From the NCBI RefSeq assembly GCF_902500225.1, contig NZ_LR722666.1, positions 1 to 64,000 on the forward strand: DNA of 64,000 nt. Direction: 5' to 3'. The notes beneath the pieces were generated by a model. It was given only the letters and a program-made list of their open reading frames with translations, searched no databases and was not told the origin of the DNA. Positions 35,759 through 46,105 of this stretch are shown one piece after another; position 1 is the stretch's first letter; each line of letters starts with the position of its first letter. The DNA is from Buttiauxella massiliensis. GTDB taxonomy: Bacteria > Pseudomonadota > Gammaproteobacteria > Enterobacterales > Enterobacteriaceae. Both the position numbers and the translations under genes were made by a program.

Positions 35759-35998
35759 GTGTCTGAACAGTTAGAATTTTTCCCGATTCAAAGCCCGTGT
35801 CGTGGGATCTGCCAGTCAGATGAACGCGGTTTTTGCCGTGGCTGTATGCGCAGCCGTGATGAACGATTTCAGTGGCAGCAATTAAGCGATGGGCAAAAAC
35901 AAGAAGTGCTTCGGTTATGCCGCCAACGATTAGTGCGTAAATTGCGAGCAAACAAGGCGCTTCCCCCTGAAGAACCCCAACAACCCTCACTTTTTTAA
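35759..35998 (+). CDS. ydhL: DUF1289 protein YdhL
   Basis: A 79-residue protein, the E. coli length, with the Cys-rich DUF1289 motif SPCRGICQSDERGFCRGCMRSRDE; the four cysteines suggest metal or Fe-S binding. The start is GTG at 35759, giving SEQLEFFP like E. coli after AGAGG. The function is unknown. It lies divergent from eptA and upstream of ydhF. Confidence 0.92.
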   Translation: MSEQLEFFPIQSPCRGICQSDERGFCRGCMRSRDERFQWQQLSDGQKQEVLRLCRQRLVRKLRANKALPPEEPQQPSLF

Positions 35999-36055
35999 TT
36001 CCTTGATGCCGTTATACTCAGTCGCAGAATTCGTTTACTACTGAGGACAGGCTTT

Positions 36056-36952
36056 ATGGTACAGCGCACTACGATTTCCCCGCAGGGCCCAGAATTTTCA
36101 CGCCTGGTCATGGGGTATTGGCGTTTGATGGAGTGGAACATGTCCGCGCCGCAGCTAGCCAGTTTTATTGAAGAGCATGTCGACTTAGGGATTACTACCG
36201 CCGATCACGCCGATATTTATGGCGGTTACCAGTGTGAAGCTGCATTTGGCGAAGCGATGCGCCTGGCACCGCATCTGCGGTCCAAAATGGAAATTGTCAC
36301 CAAGTGTGGTATTGCCACCACGGCAAACCCAGGACACGCACTGGGTCACTACATTACCGATAAATCACACATCATCAGCCAGACTGAAAAATCGCTCGAG
36401 AACCTGGCAACCGATTATCTCGATCTGTTGTTGATTCACCGCCCGGATCCTTTGATGGATGCTGATGAAGTTGCAGAAGCTTTCACTTCGCTGCATCAGA
36501 GTGGAAAAGTGCGTCACTTTGGTGTGTCGAACTTTACCCCTGCGCAGTTTGCTTTGTTGCAATCGCGTTTGCCATTCACGCTTGCGACCAATCAGGTAGA
36601 AATCTCGCCGGTACATCAGCCTACTATTCTCGACGGTACGCTGGACCAATGCCAACAGTTGCGTATACATCCGATGGCATGGTCATGCCTGGCTGGCGGT
36701 AGCCTGTTTAACGACGAAGCATTACAGCCGCTGCGTGATGAGCTGCAAGCCGTCGCAAATGAAATCGGCGCGGAAACTATCGAACAGGTGGTATATGCGT
36801 GGGTGATGCGATTGCCGTCTAAACCCTTGCCAATCATCGGTTCCGGTAAAATCGAACGCGTGCGTTCAGCAATTCACTCCTTAAGCCTGGATATGAGTCG
36901 CCAGCAGTGGTTCCGTATCCGTAAAGCTGCATTGGGTTACGACGTGCCATAA
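36056..36952 (+). CDS. ydhF: Aldo/keto reductase family oxidoreductase YdhF
   Basis: A 298-residue aldo/keto reductase. Active-site residues are visible in TTADHADIYGG (Asp, Tyr) and VTKCGI (Lys), and RHFGVSNFTPAQ is the usual barrel motif. Substrate unknown. GAGGA precedes the ATG. It matches E. coli YdhF in length and position between ydhL and sodC. Confidence 0.94.
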   Translation: MVQRTTISPQGPEFSRLVMGYWRLMEWNMSAPQLASFIEEHVDLGITTADHADIYGGYQCEAAFGEAMRLAPHLRSKMEIVTKCGIATTANPGHALGHYITDKSHIISQTEKSLENLATDYLDLLLIHRPDPLMDADEVAEAFTSLHQSGKVRHFGVSNFTPAQFALLQSRLPFTLATNQVEISPVHQPTILDGTLDQCQQLRIHPMAWSCLAGGSLFNDEALQPLRDELQAVANEIGAETIEQVVYAWVMRLPSKPLPIIGSGKIERVRSAIHSLSLDMSRQQWFRIRKAALGYDVP

Positions 36953-36969
36953 CCCGCAAAAACAGTTAT

Positions 36970-37028
36970 CTCCCGGAGGATTCAACCTGTCTGGCCTATG
37001 CTTAACAGGTTGAACGTGAATCCGGGAG
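36970..37028 (+). promoter_or_regulatory. Long inverted repeat covering the sodC ribosome binding site
   Basis: CTCCCGGA (36970-36977) pairs with TCCGGGAG (37021-37028), and TTCAACCTGT (36981-36990) pairs with ACAGGTTGAA (37005-37014). The internal loop is GGA/CGTGAA and the apical loop 14 bases. The distal arm contains GGGAG, the sodC Shine-Dalgarno, 5 bases before the ATG. Confidence 0.75.
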
Positions 37029-37033
37029 TTAAT

Positions 37034-37555
37034 ATGAAGCGAATAAGTCTGGCTTTTTTAACGCTGTTTAGCTGTGCGGCTGTTCAGGCTGCGAGCACCG
37101 AAGTTCAAATGAATCTCGTCACGCCTAAAGGGATTGGCCATTCTCTTGGTACCGTGAAAATCACCGAAACCGACAAAGGGCTGGTCTTTGCACCAGATCT
37201 TAGAACCCTTCCTCCAGGCGAACATGGTTTTCATGTTCACACCAATGGCAGCTGTGAACCTGCAATGAAAGCTGGAAAACCTTCAGCTGCAGAGGCTGCT
37301 GGTGGCCACCTGGATCCTGATCACACTGGGAAACACATGGGGCCGATGGGTGTTGGGCACCTGGGTGATTTGCCTGTACTTGTGGTCGATAATGATGGAA
37401 GCGCTACCGAACCGGTCACCGCACCTCGCCTGAAAACACTTGATGAAGTAAAAGGCAAAGCGCTGATGGTGCATGTTGACGGCGATAATATGTCCGATCA
37501 ACCTAAACCACTTGGTGGTGGTGGAGCACGTTACGCTTGCGGTGTCATTCAATAA
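37034..37555 (+). CDS. sodC: Periplasmic Cu,Zn superoxide dismutase
   Basis: A 173-residue enzyme, as in E. coli, with a signal peptide (MKRISLAFLTLFSCAAVQAA). Copper/zinc ligands appear in GEHGFHVHTNGSC and GGHLDPDHTGKH, and the disulfide partner near ARYACGVIQ. It removes superoxide in the periplasm. ATG at 37034 is set by the signal peptide and GGGAG. The upstream stem-loop may limit translation. It ends 2 bp from the ydhK stop on the other strand. Confidence 0.96.
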   Translation: MKRISLAFLTLFSCAAVQAASTEVQMNLVTPKGIGHSLGTVKITETDKGLVFAPDLRTLPPGEHGFHVHTNGSCEPAMKAGKPSAAEAAGGHLDPDHTGKHMGPMGVGHLGDLPVLVVDNDGSATEPVTAPRLKTLDEVKGKALMVHVDGDNMSDQPKPLGGGGARYACGVIQ

Positions 37556-37557
37556 AA

Positions 37558-39579
37558 TCAGTGGCTACCTGCCAGAGTTCCGGCAGGTGGCGCCTGTTCC
37601 AGCTGTGAAAGTGAGCAGTAGAGCCGCCAGATAATTCCCGCAAGCTCTCGTGCTGCCGGATTGTGATGATGTGCGAGCGTCTCGGACATTCGCTGCAATT
37701 CCTGTAACGTGGCTGCTAACGAGCGTTGTTGTACTCCGCGCTCACTCATGACATCCCTCAAGGTATGAATACACACATCGCGCACTTGTGAGAGCGGGTC
37801 GGAACGTGTTTCCCATACTCGTAATTGCCAAACAACATGAGAACAATTGAGTAATACCACCCCCCAGCGCAGCAACCAGCGGCGCGCCACTTCATCTTTG
37901 CTGTTACTCAATTGGCTGATGTGGTGATAAACCAGCGATTCGAACTGGTTCTCGGAGTGCTGCGGCTTACGGCTTAACTGATCGACAAAACCGCGCCGTA
38001 AGGCACGAATATGACGGCGCCCTTTACGTGTATCGGAGCCCGGGCGAAGAACAGAAAACGCAACCCATGAGAGACCTACACCAATGACTTTTGCCAGATT
38101 GTCATTGAGGAAATCAGCTAAGTCATAAACCGGTGGATTAGTGACGGCGATAAATGACCCCATAAATACAATTAATTGCCCCCACAGCCCGGCTAACTTA
38201 GGTTGTTGCAGCTTTAGCAGTTGCATTGTCGCCAGCAGCGGCAACAAGAAAATCAGGAATTGCCAGAGATCGGTGATCTGTACCATCAGGCCAAATTTGA
38301 CCAGGAAGCTGAATAACGACAGCCATAACAGGGTGCGCATCAGTAGCGTAAGTGAGTTAAGCGGTGAGGCGACCGACGAATAGAGCACGCAGCTGATCGC
38401 CGCCAACGACAACGCGCCACTCCCGGCGTCCCATTGAGTGTTAATGCACCATGCTCCGGTTACGGTTATCACGCAAAAGGTACGTAACGCGCTCCACAAT
38501 GCTTCGGTATTATCGGTATGACGTGCCAGCGGCGGCGTTTTGGGCGGAGTGAGTTGTGAAACCGGGGTGGTATTTCCCAGTTCACGCAACCAGCGGCTAC
38601 TGTTCAGATACAACCAGCAGAAATAACGCAAGCGCCGCCAGAATGCCTGATGACGGTAATCAGCTTCCGGCCCAGGGGCAATCTGTTGCAACAGCCGGGC
38701 AACGGTATATTTATGGGTGCCTTCCCGTGCCAACTCATGAATCAATGCTTCAAGAACCGGCCACAGATTTTCCGGGGGATTTGGCCAGTTCATTAGCATG
38801 CGTCGAAGGCTTGAGATTACGCTGGTCAGACGTAATTGCTGATGGATTAAATAATTGAGCAAATTATTCTGGCGGCGGAAGCGGTAATGGCTCCAGAATG
38901 CCTGAATTCTCAATAGATTCATGGTTAGAATCTGTCCAATAACACCTTCATGCGCAGTTCGAATGGCATCTGTGGTTTCCGGTTTCCACAACATGGATGC
39001 GTGCTCTAACAACCGGGCATGCATATTTCGCAACGCACTAAGAAGGGTGGTGCCATCTGAGGTACTGGGCAGCACCATCATCATAAATCCACCGCACAAA
39101 ATCCCGACTATTACCTCACAAACTCGCGCCTGAGTGATGTCCCAAAGCTGGGTTGTTTCGACGGTATTGACCATCGGGAAAGCAATGATCGCAGCGGTGT
39201 AGCCCGCCAGCATAAAAGCATAGGCTACGTTGTTCTGGAAATGGCTTGAACTCCAGGTGCAGAGTGCGAGCCAGGATGCCATCGCAAAGGTAAACAACCA
39301 GGGGTCGTTGAGTGTGTTTCCCGCAATAATCAAAGAGGCCATCGCACCAATCAGGCTACCGGCGACTCGTCCAAGACTTTTACTGACCACACCACCGACA
39401 GTGGGAAAACTGACGACCGCAGCTGAGGTCATCGCCCAATAAGGTTCATCTAAATCCAGGTAGTAAGCGATGGTTAATGCGAGGCACATCGCAATGGCAT
39501 TACGCAGGGCATAGCGCCATTGCCCGGCGTTTGCTTTCCCCCAGGGCGTGTTTTTCCATGCCAGTGACGAGAGTTTCAT
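37558..39579 (-). CDS. ydhK: FUSC-family inner-membrane efflux protein YdhK
   Basis: A 673-residue aromatic-acid exporter-like (FUSC/AaeB) protein with two sets of membrane helices (about residues 25-170 and 370-510), each followed by a soluble domain. Its start [27 protein letters not shown] is typical. It forms a tripartite-like efflux set with the membrane fusion protein YdhJ. Last gene of ydhI-ydhJ-ydhK. The substrate is not known. Confidence 0.93.
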   Translation of the reverse strand: MKLSSLAWKNTPWGKANAGQWRYALRNAIAMCLALTIAYYLDLDEPYWAMTSAAVVSFPTVGGVVSKSLGRVAGSLIGAMASLIIAGNTLNDPWLFTFAMASWLALCTWSSSHFQNNVAYAFMLAGYTAAIIAFPMVNTVETTQLWDITQARVCEVIVGILCGGFMMMVLPSTSDGTTLLSALRNMHARLLEHASMLWKPETTDAIRTAHEGVIGQILTMNLLRIQAFWSHYRFRRQNNLLNYLIHQQLRLTSVISSLRRMLMNWPNPPENLWPVLEALIHELAREGTHKYTVARLLQQIAPGPEADYRHQAFWRRLRYFCWLYLNSSRWLRELGNTTPVSQLTPPKTPPLARHTDNTEALWSALRTFCVITVTGAWCINTQWDAGSGALSLAAISCVLYSSVASPLNSLTLLMRTLLWLSLFSFLVKFGLMVQITDLWQFLIFLLPLLATMQLLKLQQPKLAGLWGQLIVFMGSFIAVTNPPVYDLADFLNDNLAKVIGVGLSWVAFSVLRPGSDTRKGRRHIRALRRGFVDQLSRKPQHSENQFESLVYHHISQLSNSKDEVARRWLLRWGVVLLNCSHVVWQLRVWETRSDPLSQVRDVCIHTLRDVMSERGVQQRSLAATLQELQRMSETLAHHHNPAARELAGIIWRLYCSLSQLEQAPPAGTLAGSH

Positions 39580-39587
39580 CGCTAGAT

Positions 39588-40445
39588 TCAGTGTTTAATT
39601 GAAACGGTGCAGGTGGTACCGGAAACCAGCGTAATACCTTGTGGGATTTGGTTTAGCTGAATGCGCACCGGCACGCGCTGAGCAAGGCGCACCCACGGCA
39701 CATTGGGTTTGATATCTGCCACCAGATCGCTGTCGCTTTCAACGCTTTGGTCATAAATAGCGCGACCAATGCTTTGCACTTTCCCTGATAACGGCACATG
39801 CCCGCTATAGAGAACAATTTCCGCTAGATCGCCGGGTTGAATATGGCGCAGTTTGGTTTCTTCAAAATACCCCACGACATAGAAAGAATGGCTGTCGACT
39901 AGCGCAAATACGGGCTGTCCAGATGTAGCATAATTACCGGTACGCGTTGAAAGATTGGTTACCCAGCCATCAACAGGTGCGGTAACTGTTGTTTGAGAAA
40001 TCTGCCATTTCGCCTGTTCAACGGTAGCTTCAGCGGCTTTTACGGCAGCTTGGGCGGCTTTGACATTAATATTTGCCGTGTCCATATCCTCGGCGGAAAT
40101 GTAGTTGCGCGGCAGGTTTTTGCGGCGATTCGCTTCATTGCTGGCTTTTGACAGTTCGGACTGAGACTGAGCGAGTTGCGCCTCGGCATTAAGCTGCGCG
40201 ATGTGATAAGGCGTTGCATCAATGGTAAATAGAACCGTTCCCGCTTTGACGAACTGATTATCTTCAATATTCAGCTGAGTTATCGTTCCGGACACTTGCG
40301 GTGTGATGCTGACTTGCTCCGCCCGGACTTTCCCGTCTCGCGTCCAGGGGGATTGCATGTAATAATTCCATAACAGCCAGCCAACAATTACGGCTGCTGC
40401 GAAAATCACTAGTGTGGAAAAGTACTTTATTGTTTTCATATTCAT
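39588..40445 (-). CDS. ydhJ: Membrane fusion (HlyD-type) protein YdhJ
   Basis: A 285-residue protein with an N-terminal membrane anchor (about residues 9-28), lipoyl-like halves ([34 protein letters not shown]) and a coiled-coil hairpin between them (about residues 80-150). It would link the YdhK pump to an outer-membrane channel. It lies 8 bp before ydhK and 3 bp after ydhI, a tight operon. Confidence 0.93.
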   Translation of the reverse strand: MNMKTIKYFSTLVIFAAAVIVGWLLWNYYMQSPWTRDGKVRAEQVSITPQVSGTITQLNIEDNQFVKAGTVLFTIDATPYHIAQLNAEAQLAQSQSELSKASNEANRRKNLPRNYISAEDMDTANINVKAAQAAVKAAEATVEQAKWQISQTTVTAPVDGWVTNLSTRTGNYATSGQPVFALVDSHSFYVVGYFEETKLRHIQPGDLAEIVLYSGHVPLSGKVQSIGRAIYDQSVESDSDLVADIKPNVPWVRLAQRVPVRIQLNQIPQGITLVSGTTCTVSIKH

Positions 40446-40448
40446 GCT

Positions 40449-40685
40449 TTACCACACCACCAGAATTACAAGGGCTGCACTAACTGACAGCGAGAATAAT
40501 GACAAATCCATCAACGTTGGATGCCAGATCTCGCCGGAATACATCCATTCACGCAGCAGATGATGCAAAATTAGCCAGATAAAAAAGCCAACGATAACCG
40601 CTTTAAAAAGAGGAGGGAAATAGATAGAAGCGCCAAACACCAGGTCCTGAAGAGGTAGCCCTGATGTTAAAAAATCGAAGCTCAC
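40449..40685 (-). CDS. ydhI: DUF1656 membrane protein YdhI
   Basis: A 78-residue protein with two hydrophobic helices, matching the DUF1656 family commonly found beside FUSC/HlyD pumps (AaeX-like). The start is GTG at 40685. First gene of the ydhIJK operon, divergent from slyA; the shared promoter region holds a SlyA site. Role in the pump is unknown. Confidence 0.9.
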   Translation of the reverse strand: MSFDFLTSGLPLQDLVFGASIYFPPLFKAVIVGFFIWLILHHLLREWMYSGEIWHPTLMDLSLFSLSVSAALVILVVW

Positions 40686-40837
40686 GTCAGATAATCCTTT
40701 AAAATAGCGGGAAGACTGCCGTTTCCCCAGACTTAGATGTAAACTAAAAGTATAGCTGGTTGCATAACATCAGCAAAAATAAGGATTTTGTTTTTTCAAG
40801 TAAAGCCTGCACAATAGTTTAAAATCAGTATAATAAG

Positions 40838-40849
40838 TTAGCAAGCTAA
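40838..40849. promoter_or_regulatory. SlyA operator in the slyA-ydhI intergenic region
   Basis: TTAGCAAGCTAA is the exact SlyA consensus palindrome, located 17 bp upstream of the slyA TTG start. Self-repression is known for slyA in E. coli and Salmonella. Confidence 0.85.
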
Positions 40850-40865
40850 TTATAAGGAGATGAAA

Positions 40866-41300
40866 TTGGAATCGCCATTAGGATCAGATCTGGCACGGTT
40901 GGTGCGCATTTGGCGTGCTCTGATTGACCATCGCCTGAAACCTCTGGAATTGACACAGACACATTGGGTTACGCTGCATAATATTCATCAGTTGCCGCCC
41001 GAGCAGTCGCAGATTCAGTTGGCCAAAGCGATCGGCATAGAGCAACCATCACTGGTCAGAACGCTTGATCAACTCGAAGAGAAAGGGCTGATTTCTCGTC
41101 AAACCTGCGCGAATGACCGTAGGGCAAAACGCATCAGGCTCACTGAGCGTGCTGAGCCTATCATCAATGAGATGGAGACGGTTATCAAGAAAACGCGCGA
41201 GGAAATTTTGTTAGGTATCAACGCTGAAGAACAGACGCTGTTGCTTAATTTGATAAATCGGCTGGAAAAAAATATCGTTGATTTGCAGACGAAAGAATAA
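40866..41300 (+). CDS. slyA: MarR-family regulator SlyA (TTG start)
   Basis: A 144-residue winged-helix regulator with recognition region [24 protein letters not shown] and wing [11 protein letters not shown] at 40866 is chosen over ATG at 40860: AAGGAG at 40854-40859 touches the ATG but is 6 bases from the TTG, and the SlyA length then agrees with E. coli (144). SlyA counteracts H-NS silencing and controls envelope and virulence genes. It is divergent from ydhIJK. Confidence 0.93.
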   Translation: MESPLGSDLARLVRIWRALIDHRLKPLELTQTHWVTLHNIHQLPPEQSQIQLAKAIGIEQPSLVRTLDQLEEKGLISRQTCANDRRAKRIRLTERAEPIINEMETVIKKTREEILLGINAEEQTLLLNLINRLEKNIVDLQTKE

Positions 41301-41313
41301 GCTGTTTATTGCA

Positions 41314-41338
41314 AGCCTCATCATTCGGTGAGGTTTTC
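41314..41338 (+). terminator. slyA terminator
   Basis: CCTCA and TGAGG form a short stem within GCCTCATCATTCGGTGAGG, followed by TTTTCTGTTTTG. Confidence 0.6.
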
Positions 41339-41404
41339 TGTTTTGATTATTTGGCTAGCAAAGAAGCGAAGAGGGGTGACCTGTAAACAAGTCACCCTTC
41401 ATAA

Positions 41405-41872
41405 TTAATTTGGCGAAACGGTAACCTGGCTGCCGTTGCTGGCAAGTCTTACACGTTGGCCCACAGTAAATTTGGTATCACCTTGTTTCTGAACGACCAG
41501 AATGGTGTTGCCATCGTCCTTACGGATTTCCAGTTCCACACCCTGAGTTTTGTTCATCGCACCCTGAACACTCTGACCCGCTACACCACCTGCCACTGCG
41601 CCCGCAGCGGTAGCCAGCGAACGACCTGTGCCACCACCAACAGTGTTACCCAGGAAACCACCCAGCACAGCGCCACCAATTGCGCCCATCACATTTGAAT
41701 CATTACCGGCCTGAATCTGAACCGGGCGTGCAGATACCAAAGTACCATAAGTGACGCTTTGTACTTGTTTAGCATCAGAAGCGCTATATACGTCGCCTGA
41801 AAGTGAGCTGGTGTTAGCGCAACCAGCCAGAGTTAACCCAACTAACGAGACTACCAGTATACGTGAAATCAT
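41405..41872 (-). CDS. slyB: Outer-membrane lipoprotein SlyB
   Basis: A 155-residue lipoprotein. The lipobox is LAGC after a short signal, and a glycine-zipper segment (MGAIGGAVLGGFLGNTVGG) follows. SlyB is a PhoP-regulated protein that protects outer-membrane proteins during LPS stress. A PhoP-type promoter is visible about 130 bp upstream. Confidence 0.95.
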   Translation of the reverse strand: MISRILVVSLVGLTLAGCANTSSLSGDVYSASDAKQVQSVTYGTLVSARPVQIQAGNDSNVMGAIGGAVLGGFLGNTVGGGTGRSLATAAGAVAGGVAGQSVQGAMNKTQGVELEIRKDDGNTILVVQKQGDTKFTVGQRVRLASNGSQVTVSPN

Positions 41873-41999
41873 TTGTGACTCTCCTGAACACTTGAAACGC
41901 TCAACTGAGCATCCTTCATGGCTAAATTATATGGTATTTAGGTGCTGAATTTAAAATAAGTTCAGACTATTAATAGCATTCATATTAGAAAAGCCTCAC

Positions 42000-42016
42000 T
42001 TAACCGAGTATCAACC
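42000..42016 (-). promoter_or_regulatory. PhoP-box promoter of slyB
   Basis: On the minus strand GGTTGA-TACTC-GGTTAA is a direct repeat like the PhoP consensus (G/T)GTTTA-N5-(G/T)GTTTA. It is followed after 12 bp by TAATAT (41987-41982), the spacing typical of PhoP-dependent promoters. Confidence 0.65.
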
Positions 42017-42154
42017 ATTCATAAATAAATGTAATAGCGCCATGAATACCTATTTATAGAGTATTTTTGTTAAAAATTATTAAGTAACCATCGCATAGAA
42101 TGCTAGTTTATGGTTGAGTTTATCCCCAATTTGGCAAGTCGAAAGGAGTAACAG

Positions 42155-43276
42155 ATGAAATCAGGGCGTTATATCGGTGTGATGTCAGGCACCAGCCTGG
42201 ACGGGATTGATGTCGTTCTGGCCGCGATTGATGAACATCTTGTTGCACAACAGGCAAGTTACAGCCATCCCATTCCTTTAGAGATAAAAAATGCCATTCT
42301 GGCGATTTGCCAGGGGCAGCCATTAACCCTTTCTCAGCTCGGCCAACTTGATAATCGCCTTGGTAAATTATTTGCTGAAGCTGTTCAGACATTGATGAAC
42401 AACCAGGGCCTTACCTATACAGATATCACCGCAATTGGCTGCCACGGGCAAACCGTCTGGCACGAGCCACAAGGTGAAGCGGCGCATACCATGCAAATAG
42501 GGGATAACAATCAAATCGTTGCGCGAACAGGCGTAACAGTGGTTGGTGATTTCCGCCGTCGGGATATGGCTTTGGGTGGGCAGGGCGCTCCTCTGGTGCC
42601 TGCATTCCATCATGCTTTGCTGGCGCATCCCTCGGAGCATCGCATGGTGCTAAATATTGGCGGGATCGCTAATCTCTCTCTGCTTATCCCTGAACAGCCA
42701 GTTCGAGGGTTTGATACCGGCCCAGGAAACATGCTTATTGATGCGTGGATCTGGCGCCAGCGCGGCAAAGCGTATGATAAAGACGCTCAATGGGCGAGTA
42801 GCGGCAAAGTCATTCTCCCATTATTGCAGCAGATGCTTAGCGACCCATACTTTGCCATGCCTGCGCCAAAGAGCACTGGCCGTGAGTATTTCAATTATGG
42901 ATGGCTTGAGCGCCAGTTAGCTGCATTCCCAGGGCTTGCTGGTGAAGATATCCAGGCAACGCTCACGGAGCTGACTGCCGTCACTATTTCAGAGCAAGTA
43001 TTGCTGAGCGGCGGTTGTGAGCGGCTGATGGTATGTGGTGGCGGAAGCCGTAATCCATTGTTGATGGCTCGTTTGAGCGGGTTGCTGCCGGGTATCGAAG
43101 TCACGACGACTGATGAGGCCGGAATTAGCGGTGACGATATGGAGGCGCTGGCATTCGCCTGGCTTGCTTATCGTACTATGTCAGGTCTGCCTGGAAACTT
43201 GCCTTCGGTTACCGGGGCGTCTGCAGCAAGCGTGATTGGTGCAATTTTCCCTGCTAACCCGCTGTACTTATCCTAA
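42155..43276 (+). CDS. anmK: Anhydro-N-acetylmuramic acid kinase
   Basis: A 373-residue sugar kinase starting [18 protein letters not shown], the family signature, with ATP-binding [11 protein letters not shown] and [14 protein letters not shown]. It phosphorylates and opens 1,6-anhydro-MurNAc in cell-wall recycling. GAAAGGAG precedes the ATG. Confidence 0.96.
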   Translation: MKSGRYIGVMSGTSLDGIDVVLAAIDEHLVAQQASYSHPIPLEIKNAILAICQGQPLTLSQLGQLDNRLGKLFAEAVQTLMNNQGLTYTDITAIGCHGQTVWHEPQGEAAHTMQIGDNNQIVARTGVTVVGDFRRRDMALGGQGAPLVPAFHHALLAHPSEHRMVLNIGGIANLSLLIPEQPVRGFDTGPGNMLIDAWIWRQRGKAYDKDAQWASSGKVILPLLQQMLSDPYFAMPAPKSTGREYFNYGWLERQLAAFPGLAGEDIQATLTELTAVTISEQVLLSGGCERLMVCGGGSRNPLLMARLSGLLPGIEVTTTDEAGISGDDMEALAFAWLAYRTMSGLPGNLPSVTGASAASVIGAIFPANPLYLS

Positions 43277-43420
43277 TTAGAAGGTCGCCAATAAAAAGGT
43301 AACTTGAATTATGATGAGCATAATCAGAGTTAACTGAAATTCACTACCGCACTAAATCTCTAAACTGAAGGTAATGGGGGACGGTACTATCCCCCGCTAT
43401 AAAAAAAAGAACTTCAGGAC

Positions 43421-43750
43421 ATGCAGATGAAAAAACTACTTATTGCCGCCATTCCCTTCATGCTTTCAGGATGTAGCTACTACAACACCTTTGTTGAGAA
43501 GATGCAGACGGATACTCTGCAATATCAGTGTGATGAAAAACCGCTTACCGTTAAATTAAATAACCAAAAGCAGATGGTGAACTTTGTTTATGACAACGAA
43601 TATTTGTCGCTGACACAAGGTTTGTCCGCATCAGGTACGCGCTATACCGATGGTGTGTACGTATTCTGGTCGAAAGGTGATACCGCAACGGTGTACCGCA
43701 AAGACACTGTCGTGCTGGATAATTGCCAGCTTCAAAATCCGAAACATTGA
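43421..43750 (+). CDS. mliC: Membrane-bound lysozyme inhibitor MliC
   Basis: A 109-residue lipoprotein (YdhA in E. coli). The lipobox LSGC is followed by the MliC fold with [14 protein letters not shown] and [18 protein letters not shown], segments that insert into the lysozyme active site. The stop is directly followed by an ERIC element. The 144-bp gap before it holds a GGGGG/CCCCC hairpin (43376-43395) of unknown role. Confidence 0.94.
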   Translation: MQMKKLLIAAIPFMLSGCSYYNTFVEKMQTDTLQYQCDEKPLTVKLNNQKQMVNFVYDNEYLSLTQGLSASGTRYTDGVYVFWSKGDTATVYRKDTVVLDNCQLQNPKH

Positions 43751-43873
43751 TACTCTTCATACTTCAAGTTGCAGGGGCGTTGGCTGCGCTTACTCACCCC
43801 AGTCACTTACTCAAGTAAGCTCCTGGGACCTCGTTCGTTTGCCGCCTGCCTGCAACCTGAATTATTTTGAGTA
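43751..43873. repeat. ERIC element between mliC and pdxH
   Basis: A 123-bp element with the ERIC core (CACCCCAGTCACTTACTC, AAGTAAGCTCCTGGG) and terminal repeats. It begins at the mliC stop and ends 59 bp before pdxH. Confidence 0.85.
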
Positions 43874-43932
43874 GAGATTTTTGAGGGTGGAGCGCACAAT
43901 AGCTCCACCTGACAATTGCCTGACGTAAAGCC

Positions 43933-44589
43933 ATGTCTGATAACGACTCTTTGCAACAAATTGCGCATTTGCGCCGTGAATACACCAAAGGTGGTTTGCG
44001 CCGCAATGATCTTACCGAACAACCTCTGCCTTTGTTTGAGCGATGGTTAGCTCAGGCATGTGATGCAAAACTTGCCGACCCTACCGCGATGGTCGTGGCA
44101 ACCGTTGATGAAAGCGGCCAGCCGTATCAGCGCATTGTGTTGCTCAAACATTTCGATGACCGGGGTTTGGTGTTTTACACCAACCTCGGCTCCCGCAAAG
44201 CACATCATCTGGAAACTAATCCGCGCATCAGCCTGCATTTCCCGTGGCATATGCTGGACCGCCAGGTGATGGTACAAGGCACAGCGGAGCGTTTATCGAC
44301 TCTTGAAGTGATGAAATATTTCCACAGTCGCCCGCGCGATAGCCAGATTGGCGCCTGGGTTTCAAAACAATCCAGCCGTATTTCCGCGCGCGGTATTCTG
44401 GAAAGTAAATTCCTCGAGCTGAAACAAAAATTCCAGCAGGGCGAAGTTCCACTACCGAGTTTCTGGGGCGGATATCGTGTAACAATTGACCAAATGGAAT
44501 TCTGGCAGGGTGGTGAACATCGCCTGCACGATCGTTTTTTATACCAACGCGAAGGCGAAGCCTGGAAAATAGACCGTCTGGCTCCGTAG
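43933..44589 (+). CDS. pdxH: Pyridoxamine 5'-phosphate oxidase
   Basis: A 218-residue FMN enzyme. It contains [43 protein letters not shown] and the C-terminal W-KIDRLAP. It oxidises pyridoxine or pyridoxamine phosphate to PLP. Upstream of tyrS as in E. coli. Confidence 0.97.
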   Translation: MSDNDSLQQIAHLRREYTKGGLRRNDLTEQPLPLFERWLAQACDAKLADPTAMVVATVDESGQPYQRIVLLKHFDDRGLVFYTNLGSRKAHHLETNPRISLHFPWHMLDRQVMVQGTAERLSTLEVMKYFHSRPRDSQIGAWVSKQSSRISARGILESKFLELKQKFQQGEVPLPSFWGGYRVTIDQMEFWQGGEHRLHDRFLYQREGEAWKIDRLAP

Positions 44590-44731
44590 CATCGGGAATT
44601 TGTTGTCTTAAGCGCTGGTACTCCACGTGCCAGCTCTCTATTATATGTCCCCTAAGAAATTAACTCCTTTCGCCACCAGGCGAAAAACCGTGTACCGGTA
44701 AAGGTGCAGTCGTATATAGATGGAGAATTTG

Positions 44732-46006
44732 ATGGCAGGCATCAATTTGATAAAACAATTGCAAGAGCGGGGCTTAGTCGCCCAGGTAACGGATGAAGAA
44801 GCGTTAGCACAGCGACTGGCGCAAGGGCCAATTGCGCTGTATTGCGGCTTCGATCCTACCGCTGACAGCTTGCATTTGGGCCATCTGGTTCCACTGCTGT
44901 GCCTGAAACGCTTCCAGGAAGCTGGTCACAAACCGGTTGCGCTGGTGGGTGGTGCGACAGGTCTGATTGGCGACCCAAGTTTTAAAGCGGTTGAGCGTAA
45001 ACTCAACACTGAAGATACCGTGCAAGAGTGGGTGGAAAAAATTCGCCGCCAGGTTGCACCGTTCCTCGATTTCGATTGTGGCGAAAACTCAGCTGTTGCT
45101 GCGAATAACTACGACTGGTTTGGCGGCATGAGCGTGCTGACCTTCCTGCGTGATATCGGTAAACACTTCTCTGTTAACCAGATGATTAACAAAGAAGCCG
45201 TGAAGCAGCGTCTGAACCGTGACGATGTGGGTATCTCTTTTACCGAGTTTTCCTACAACCTTCTTCAAGGTTATGACTTTGCATGCCTGAACAAACTGCA
45301 TGACGTAGTGCTGCAAATTGGCGGTTCCGATCAGTGGGGTAACATCACCTCCGGTATCGACTTAACTCGCCGTCTGCATCAGCAACAAGCGTTTGGTTTG
45401 ACTGTGCCGTTGATTACTAAATCAGATGGCACCAAATTCGGTAAAACCGAAGGCGGCGCAGTATGGCTTGATCCGAAGAAAACCAGCCCGTACAAGTTCT
45501 ACCAGTTCTGGATCAACACCGCTGACTCTGATGTATATCGCTTCCTGAAATTCTTCACATTCATGAGCCTCGAAGAGATCGACGCGCTGGAAGAAGAAGA
45601 TAAAAATAGCGGCACAGCACCACGTGCACAGTACGTACTGGCAGAGCAGGTGACTCGCCTGGTTCACGGCGAAGAAGGTCTTGAAGCGGCTAAACGTATT
45701 ACCGCCAGCCTGTTTAACGGCAACCTGAGCGATTTGACTGAAGCCGACCTTGAGCAACTGGCTCAGGATGGTGTACCGATGGTTGAAATGGAACGTGGTG
45801 CAGATTTGCAGCAAGCTCTGGTTGATTCCGAACTGCAACCATCTCGTGGCCAGGCGCGTAAAACCATCGCGCAAAATGCTATCACCATCAACGGTGAGAA
45901 GCAGTCTGACCCTGAATATACTTTTGCTGATAGCGATATTCTGTTCAATCGCTACACCTTGCTGCGCCGGGGTAAGAAAAATTACTGCCTCGTTTGCTGG
46001 AAGTAA
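44732..46006 (+). CDS. tyrS: Tyrosyl-tRNA synthetase
   Basis: A 424-residue class I synthetase with HIGH-type motif [16 protein letters not shown]-type motif KFGKT, and a C-terminal S4-like RNA-binding domain. ATG at 44732 (GGAG upstream) gives the E. coli length; ATG at 44720 would add four residues. Confidence 0.97.
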   Translation: MAGINLIKQLQERGLVAQVTDEEALAQRLAQGPIALYCGFDPTADSLHLGHLVPLLCLKRFQEAGHKPVALVGGATGLIGDPSFKAVERKLNTEDTVQEWVEKIRRQVAPFLDFDCGENSAVAANNYDWFGGMSVLTFLRDIGKHFSVNQMINKEAVKQRLNRDDVGISFTEFSYNLLQGYDFACLNKLHDVVLQIGGSDQWGNITSGIDLTRRLHQQQAFGLTVPLITKSDGTKFGKTEGGAVWLDPKKTSPYKFYQFWINTADSDVYRFLKFFTFMSLEEIDALEEEDKNSGTAPRAQYVLAEQVTRLVHGEEGLEAAKRITASLFNGNLSDLTEADLEQLAQDGVPMVEMERGADLQQALVDSELQPSRGQARKTIAQNAITINGEKQSDPEYTFADSDILFNRYTLLRRGKKNYCLVCWK

Positions 46007-46020
46007 TTAAGAAAGACCAG

Positions 46021-46052
46021 AAGGGCGTGGGAAACCACGCCCTTTATTTTTG
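46021..46052 (+). terminator. tyrS terminator
   Basis: AAGGGCGTGG and CCACGCCCTT form a perfect 10-bp stem with loop GAAA, followed by TATTTTTG. Confidence 0.92.
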
Positions 46053-46105
46053 TCCGATTTGTTTACACACAACCAGAACCAATATCGTTCCATCCGAGTA
46101 GAAAA

